Below, piece after piece: positions 58,593-64,000 of a stretch of 64,000 nt of DNA (its first letter is position 1; every line of letters starts with the position of its first letter). Source of the stretch: Nitzschia sp. pyKryTriq1 (lineage: Eukaryota > Bacillariophyta > Bacillariophyceae > Bacillariales > Bacillariaceae); contig OY101115.1 in the NCBI GenBank assembly GCA_956465555.1, forward strand, positions 3,410,001 through 3,474,000, read 5' to 3'. The translations under genes were made by a program, and so were the position numbers. The notes under the pieces were generated by a model. It saw only the letters and a list, made by a program, of their open reading frames with translations, was not told where the DNA came from and did not search any database.

Positions 58593-60693
58593 ATGTCGTT
58601 TTGGCTTCGAGTCTTGCAGATCAATGATGTGTATGAGTAAGTGGAATCATCATGGAAAAGATACGACGTCGAATCTTTTCTTGTATCGGCGAATCAGAAG
58701 AATCAACCAATCAATCAATCATCAGTCATGATGCCTCATCAAAAATGAAAACGAACTAACTCGCTTGGGTTCTTTGTCAATTACGAATACAGGCTAGACC
58801 ATTTTCCTTCCTTTTCCTCTCTGGTCAAGGAAAAATCAAATGAAGGAGCTGATTGCTGTCTCGTTGTGCTGGCGGGAGACTTCTTGGGCCCGTCGCTCCT
58901 CAGCAGTCTCGACAAGGGGGCAGGAATGGTAGACATTCTCAATAGGGTCGGAATCACACATGTTTGCTTAGGAAATCATGAATGTACGTGAAGAAGAAGA
59001 AGAAGCGTGAAAAATAAACTTGGAGGGCGAGGGACCTTGTCGCTCACAAAACATTTGACTGTTTTCGTCTTGGTGGAATGAATCGTCGTTTCTAGGTGAC
59101 GTGCCGATGGAATCGTTGAAGAAACGAATATCAGAACAATCCAAATTTCTCTGGGTCAATTCGAATATGCGAGATCTTGACGTAAAACTGGGGGTGAAAA
59201 CACCCGAGTACGACATAATTACCCTGAAGAATGCCAATGACGAAACGAAAAGGATTGCAGTTTTGGGACTTTTGACGAACCAAGAAGGTTTGTATCGACC
59301 AGGCGTCTTCGAAAATGCTGTTATAGATCCTATCATCGAGACGACGGAACGATTGGAGGAGAAGCTTCGAGACGAAGTTGATTTTATCTTGCCCTTGACA
59401 CATCAATCGATGGACGATGATCGCATCTTTGCGGAACATTTCGGCGGTTCCAAGTTTCCTATCATTGTTGGTGGCCATGATCACAACGTATTTGACGAAG
59501 TGGTCAACGGGGCGCGAATTCTCAAGACGGGATATGATGCGCAAAATACCAACATTATTGACATTAAGTGGACAGCAGGAAATGAAAGTGATCCTACAAT
59601 ATCGGTGAAAATGGTCCCTACGACTTCCTTCCCGGCAGATCCCTATCTAAAAGCAAAAGTCCACGGACACTGGCAAATTATTGAAGAATTAGAAAAGGCC
59701 AAGCTATTCGGTGTCCATGATTGGGCAGATGGAGAGGAGTTCAGTACCAAAAACAATCGCTTGGGTCCTACTCAAGGGAGTACAGCTCTAGTTACGATGC
59801 TGCGAATGGGGCTTCAAGCTCAATGCTGTATTTTGAATGCGGGTTCCATCCGTGGCAATGGGACGTATCCTCCTAATACGTTCTTTACATGGTCCGATAT
59901 GAAAGCCGAGCTCCCATTCCCTACTTCAATGATCACTATATGGGTACCTGGTAGCGTCCTGGAAGCTACCATTCGCCAATCTCGTCGATATAGTCGAGCG
60001 GACCCACCTACCGCCCACGGCTGCTTCCTTCACACCTGTAATAATATCGAATACAACAACGAGACTCAAACGATCGATAAAATCCTCGGAGCACCCATGC
60101 AATCTCATCAATTGTATTTGACGGGCATCGATGTGCAATTCTTGATCGGAATCGATAATCATGAACCACTATTGGAATGGGTGTCCGCCAATCATGTGCC
60201 ATGGGACAAAGAAGCAGGCCTTCCAGCCAAAGTTATTCTCGTGGAACTCTTTTCCGCTCTGCTTTGGCTCCAACTGGGTAGTTTTGAAGACTTGGATTTG
60301 GATGGCGACGGATTGTTAACCCGAGAAGAGGTCAAAGCATCTGTTTCTAAGCTCTTCGGGGATCCTACAATTGCAGATTTAGTGGTTGACAATGTCTTTG
60401 CAATTGCTGATTTTGATGGCAATGGAGTCATTTCTCCTTTAGAAATGATCATCACTTCTCTGGTTGCCACGGATCTAGTTTCACCACACTGTCTAGACGA
60501 TGAACGGCTACTAAAGGCGATAGAAGACACAGTCGCCAATGTTTTGAACGAAGAGGATTCCAGCAGCGTCCGAGTCACCAAGATGGTAAAACGTATCAAG
60601 GACAAGATTTATGTTGACAAGGGTGGAGTGTTAAAAAGGACCGAACATGAGAAGACGCTGGGAAAGCTTCGACGGCGATCACTTTTGCTTTAG
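58593..60693 (+). CDS. 5'-nucleotidase-type metallophosphoesterase with C-terminal EF-hands
   Basis: Exons 58593..58636, 58793..58983 and 59096..60693 (gtaagt/acag, gtacgt/ctag) give 610 residues. The N-terminus reads LQINDVYELDHFPSFSSLV (usually DxH in true nucleotidases; here NDVYEL), then the metal site GDFLGPSLLSSLDKG, GNHECDVPM and IIVGGHDHNVFD. The C-terminal 5'-nucleotidase domain has LNAGSIRGNG. Near 390-460 two EF-hands follow: DLDGDGLLTREE and DFDGNGVISPLE, each with Asp/Asn at the 1,3,5 places and Glu at 12. There is no signal peptide or GPI site, so the enzyme is likely cytosolic. Calcium control is inferred from the EF-hands. The first exon could have a further upstream partner. 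Confidence 0.87.
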
Positions 60694-61978
60694 GAGTGAA
60701 ATGCATAGGAAGTCTACTAGCACTTTACGAAATACTACAACAGCAGCAAAATAGTTATAGTACTAGCTAGTAGTAGTAGTGGTGGTGGTGGTAGTAGTCT
60801 CTAGAGTAGAGCTACTAGTACTAGCTAGCTAGTAGGCAAGTTGTTTGCCTGGATGATCCACACCTTCGTTCACTTCAACTCTTCTTCTTTGGGCAAAACA
60901 GCGTATGGATTGATGACAGTAATCCCCATAAACACAGACTGTCAATTGTAGTATGGTTCTCACGTCTACTTCTTGACTTATTGCCGTGAATGAAGTGGAG
61001 CATCAGTATTAATAGCTTCTCTTCTACTCTAGCTTCAGAGTAGCTTGATTGGACGAGTATTGTATGCAGATGTGTAAAAACGCCAATACCTGTGGTGGTG
61101 GTCTTGCGGGATGAGGAATATGGACATGGTGGCAGCATCATTCCTTTGCATTCGTCCAGCACCGACCACGTGTGGACCAACTTGTGATAGGGAGCATCGA
61201 GAGCTACGTAGTAGAGTGGAGGGTCCTACTACTCGTACGGTACTGTACGAGCGAGAATCATGAAGATCAACCTTGATGATCTTGATGCTTGACCACGAAC
61301 GAAGAAGGCAAGCTGGCTAGCTGGCGGATGGGACGAGAAAGAATTGAAGGTTCGTACGAGCACCATCATACTCTACTAGAGAACAAAAAAAACAAAAGCT
61401 AGCAAAGCACACAACAAATGGCGCATTATGTATCCGGTTGACATCATCATCTTATCTACCGGCACAGTACTTCGTCGTATTGCGAAGGCTTCCTGTTCCC
61501 TGACATTAATTTTTTCAGTTAGTCGTGCAACTAGCATACCGGTACAGGCGGTTTCGATCGATGATATTTTCGGATCACCAAACGACCATATTTAACAAAA
61601 TTGTTGCTTTACGAATTCAATGGGCATGCCTCCAAGGCTTGCATGCAAAACTTCCTGTAGCGTTGGTACTTAAGTATCCGTACAAAACGATCAATCGTGG
61701 CTTTCTCAATCAATCGTGGGTATTTTAGCGCGCATGTCGACAACTTTAAAACTTTATCGAATTATCGATGGGTTCGCATCTGCATCCCTGCTTATCTGTA
61801 CAGTACGCACTTGTACTTGTACTGATTTCCGAATCCCGGCGGCGGCGAACGTCCCACGGCGTCTCGGTAGGATACGAAGTACCGGAGTACATCTTGTACT
61901 GGTACCTGTAGCGCATAAAATCAAAACCCATTACACACACAACGACTTGAAACATTCAACACGAAAAAGGAAACAACA
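60694..61978. other. Gene-free stretch of 1.3 kb with low-complexity text
   Basis: No supported gene. 60765-60840 is a run of tagtag, ggtggt and ctag phrases (gtagtagtggtggtggtggt). GTAC clusters lie at 61235-61255 and 61860-61915, the latter about 80 bases before the next start. Confidence 0.6.
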
Positions 61979-62890
61979 ATGAAAGAAGAAACAGATAGCC
62001 TCAGCTTTGAGGAGGAAATAGTGGACGAATCTTCGTCTCTTTGTGATGAAGATTTCAACTCGGAGGATGCATTTTGTGAGGAACTTTCCGGTGGAGAAGG
62101 GCCGTCTGAAATAGAGATTTTAGGCATGGAGCTTCTGCTTCGGGACGAAGAAGAAGTAACATCAGATTTTCTTGACGACAGCGAAAATGATAGCAACGAG
62201 ATTAGCGACGTGCTCTGGGCGAAAAGAACAGTTGATTCTCTCGAGCTGGCAAGGAAGAGGCTACCTCATCTTGTCTGTAGCGATTGCAAACAAGCAACAA
62301 AGAGACGCAAGCCGAGAAAACTCTACAGCTCGTGCAACCCAGGAGGCGAGGTTGACTCTCTTATTCTAGCAAGGGAAAGATTGCCTGGGTTGGTCCATAT
62401 TGACGAGCGCGAAGCGCGTTTGATGAAGTTCTATGAAGAAGGACGAGGGCTTATGGGAGAGGTTGACTCGTTGGTGCTGGACAGGCAAAGGCTTCCACAT
62501 CTGGTTCACGAACGCTCAACACCTGAGAAACGAAGAAAACCCAGAGTTACGAAACAAGCCTATTGCGAGTTATTGTCAGACATGGAGTACTATGTGAAGC
62601 TAGCAGGCGACAGTGATACTTCGACAACCGAAAGTGAAAGTAGCTCAGACACGCTTTTCACCAGTGGCACAGTGGATAGCCTGATCTTGACACGAAAACG
62701 TCTAGCTTCCCACCAACATCAAGACCCACCAGGCAGACCGTTCGATGACGCAGAGGATATCCAAACCTGGTCTTCTGGGGAAAGCTTTGAGCGCCAACTT
62801 CCTGCAGTCAAGCCAAAGCTTCCTCCCAAGCCTGGTGTGGGCCTTGGTATGGGACTTCAACGAACTTCTTCAGGTGCACGCGCAGCATAG
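61979..62890 (+). CDS. Unknown protein with four VDSL-type repeats
   Basis: A single exon of 303 residues. The first 75 are very acidic (EEEIVDESS, DEEEVTSDFLDDSEND). Four copies of the motif VDSLxLxRxRL follow at residues 85, 125, 162 and 232: VDSLELARKRLPHLV, VDSLILARERLPGLV, VDSLVLDRQRLPHLV and VDSLILTRKRLASHQ. Between them lie basic, mixed stretches (KRRKPRKLYSS, EKRRKPRVTKQ). The C-terminus is Pro/Lys/Gly-rich (VKPKLPPKPGVGLGMGL). No known domain is seen. The repeats look like short binding helices, such as docking sites for one partner. Start chosen at the first ATG after a stop-free leader. Confidence 0.68.
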   Translation: MKEETDSLSFEEEIVDESSSLCDEDFNSEDAFCEELSGGEGPSEIEILGMELLLRDEEEVTSDFLDDSENDSNEISDVLWAKRTVDSLELARKRLPHLVCSDCKQATKRRKPRKLYSSCNPGGEVDSLILARERLPGLVHIDEREARLMKFYEEGRGLMGEVDSLVLDRQRLPHLVHERSTPEKRRKPRVTKQAYCELLSDMEYYVKLAGDSDTSTTESESSSDTLFTSGTVDSLILTRKRLASHQHQDPPGRPFDDAEDIQTWSSGESFERQLPAVKPKLPPKPGVGLGMGLQRTSSGARAA

Positions 62891-62954
62891 TCAACTGGAG
62901 TAGTATTCAAAACGACGCTAAATTACATTATGCAAGTCTCCTTACGTAGCATAG

Positions 62955-64000
62955 TTACATGAATTCCAGCGCATCTTCGCAGTCTGCCCCATCGTTTCCA
63001 TCCCCTTCTTCCATTTGTACGAAGGACAAGAAATGCTGGGGCCGGTGGCACTCGGCATAGAAGCTGTCCGGAGAGTCCATCTTCAGAGAATAATTCATTC
63101 CCACATTGTGCTTCACTCCTTGGAAGTTGTAGTTCCAGCCAAGACCATCTCTTGGAACCATGAAGAAACCTTTGAAACGATCGCTTAGAAGCATTTGAAC
63201 CTTTTCAAAGCAACCAGAAGAGTAATCTTGGGCGTTGGCCACCCCGCCAGCAATATTGCGGCTCTTCTTTCCCCATTCAAGCCCAGTCTCTGTTACATGG
63301 TAGGCCGTGAGGGAGCATGAACCTTGGGTGAAAGAAGTGGTAATGATGATTTCGTTCTTCCCACTCCATGCGCCTGGGTTGTCAGCGATAATGGAGGCAT
63401 GGGTAACAGCATCGGGCGCAGGCAGTATCTGTGTTCCATTTTGCATGAGCTCGTTAGGTTGGGTGTGAATCCAGCCAAGGGGTTCCAGCTCAGATAGAAT
63501 GTCATCGTCAGGAAGTTTCTTCGGGAGTGTGACGCTCTGGTGGTTACCCACTTGAGGAACCAAGACAATGCAACGAATTTCTCGAACTTGGTCGTTGTCT
63601 GGAGGCGTAACACCGTAGAGATATCCAGCGATTTGGGTCCGCAAGTCAGCGATAGTGATAAACTTGGACAAGATATTCTTTGGGAGGACATAGGTCAGTC
63701 CGTCCTCGGAAATATCTTCGGAAGATACATATATATGCTTCGTTCGTAGGTGTAAATTCGTCGCACTGATAGCCCGAACACGCCAGTCCGTCTTGCTCTG
63801 GAACGTCGCTGCTTCGTATTGAGTAGTTGTTGTCACCACGATTTGCTCTCCGTGAACGTTCGTAGTCTTTGTTGTAGTCGCTGTCATTTGAGACTGTTCG
63901 CGAGCCTGCGCTTCAATCTCCGCGACTTGCTGGCGTTGGACTGATGGGGGCGCTATCTCCATACCAAGAATAATGTCTCGGATTTCGCTCTGTGTTAAGC
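62955..64000 (-). CDS. PRPF8: Pre-mRNA-processing-splicing factor 8 (C-terminal part; 5' end outside window)
   Basis: The minus strand reads [20 protein letters not shown] at the window edge and goes on for about 348 residues to the stop. PRP8 is the core protein of the U5 snRNP and the spliceosome. The Jab1/MPN region is clear: [88 protein letters not shown] and [16 protein letters not shown]. The end ([15 protein letters not shown]) carries a short extra acidic tail DALEFM instead of the animal DREDLYA. The rest of the gene (about 6 kb) would lie past 64000. Confidence 0.96.
   Translation of the reverse strand, partial: LTQSEIRDIILGMEIAPPSVQRQQVAEIEAQAREQSQMTATTTKTTNVHGEQIVVTTTTQYEAATFQSKTDWRVRAISATNLHLRTKHIYVSSEDISEDGLTYVLPKNILSKFITIADLRTQIAGYLYGVTPPDNDQVREIRCIVLVPQVGNHQSVTLPKKLPDDDILSELEPLGWIHTQPNELMQNGTQILPAPDAVTHASIIADNPGAWSGKNEIIITTSFTQGSCSLTAYHVTETGLEWGKKSRNIAGGVANAQDYSSGCFEKVQMLLSDRFKGFFMVPRDGLGWNYNFQGVKHNVGMNYSLKMDSPDSFYAECHRPQHFLSFVQMEEGDGNDGADCEDALEFM

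Noticed and set aside
61525-61982. Two open frames of 67 and 88 codons before the VDSL-repeat gene
   Set aside because: They overlap GTAC phrases, show no domain and lie in the probable promoter.
1-64000. Mobile elements and virus-like sequences
   Set aside because: I looked for transposase, integrase, reverse transcriptase and capsid-type proteins and for long terminal repeats; none was recognisable.

Overview
The window is nuclear DNA of a diatom, probably a pennate one. The main evidence is a fucoxanthin chlorophyll a/c-type antenna gene, at least eight proteins that start with a signal peptide ending in an ASAF-like motif (the address used for four-membrane plastids of red-algal origin), a protein with the diatom-type DUF6824 domain, and compact genes with short GT-AG introns. 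Genes lie on both strands about every 2 kb. I recognise no transposase, reverse transcriptase, CRISPR array, rRNA or tRNA.

Layout. 1-4.1 kb: two DHHC-type protein S-acyltransferase genes in tandem (the first cut by the window edge, the second with two alternative catalytic exons), then a secreted/membrane protein with a Cys-rich tail. 4.3-13.3 kb: a tail-anchored RING-like protein, a plastid methyltransferase, a plastid Rieske-like protein, a LAMTOR3-like roadblock protein, a dysferlin-domain/TRAF-zinc-finger protein and Sm D3. 15-19.4 kb: plastid phosphatidylglycerophosphate synthase and a DUF6824 protein. 19.6-28.7 kb: FIG4-like Sac phosphatase, divergent Arp2-like protein and a long disordered protein with a 24-bp tandem repeat. 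30.4-41.7 kb: an unknown protein, a Tudor-like protein, a divergent pair for mitochondrial translation (mL40-like and EF-Ts), an unknown protein and the ribosome assembly factor TSR1. 42.3-54.7 kb: a divergent plastid pair (ribosomal protein bL17 and a small unknown), ALG13, a Kelch-BTB protein, a Sec1/Munc18 protein, an LHC protein and plastid HflX. 55.8-64 kb: a class 3 lipase-like protein, a plastid fibrillin (PAP), a 5'-nucleotidase with EF-hands, a repeat-bearing unknown and the 3' end of PRP8.

The genes do not form one pathway. Three themes recur: plastid function (antenna, lipid, translation, plastoglobule), endomembrane traffic and signalling (FIG4, Sec1/Munc18, LAMTOR3, ALG13, S-acylation) and RNA or ribosome work (Sm D3, PRP8, TSR1, HflX, EF-Ts, bL17, mL40). 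The observations I find most unusual are the DHTC acyltransferase cluster with a duplicated catalytic exon beside a likely acylation substrate, the two divergent plastid genes whose phase-1 introns sit exactly at the signal peptide boundary, and the GTACCGGTAC-type repeat family in gene-free DNA.
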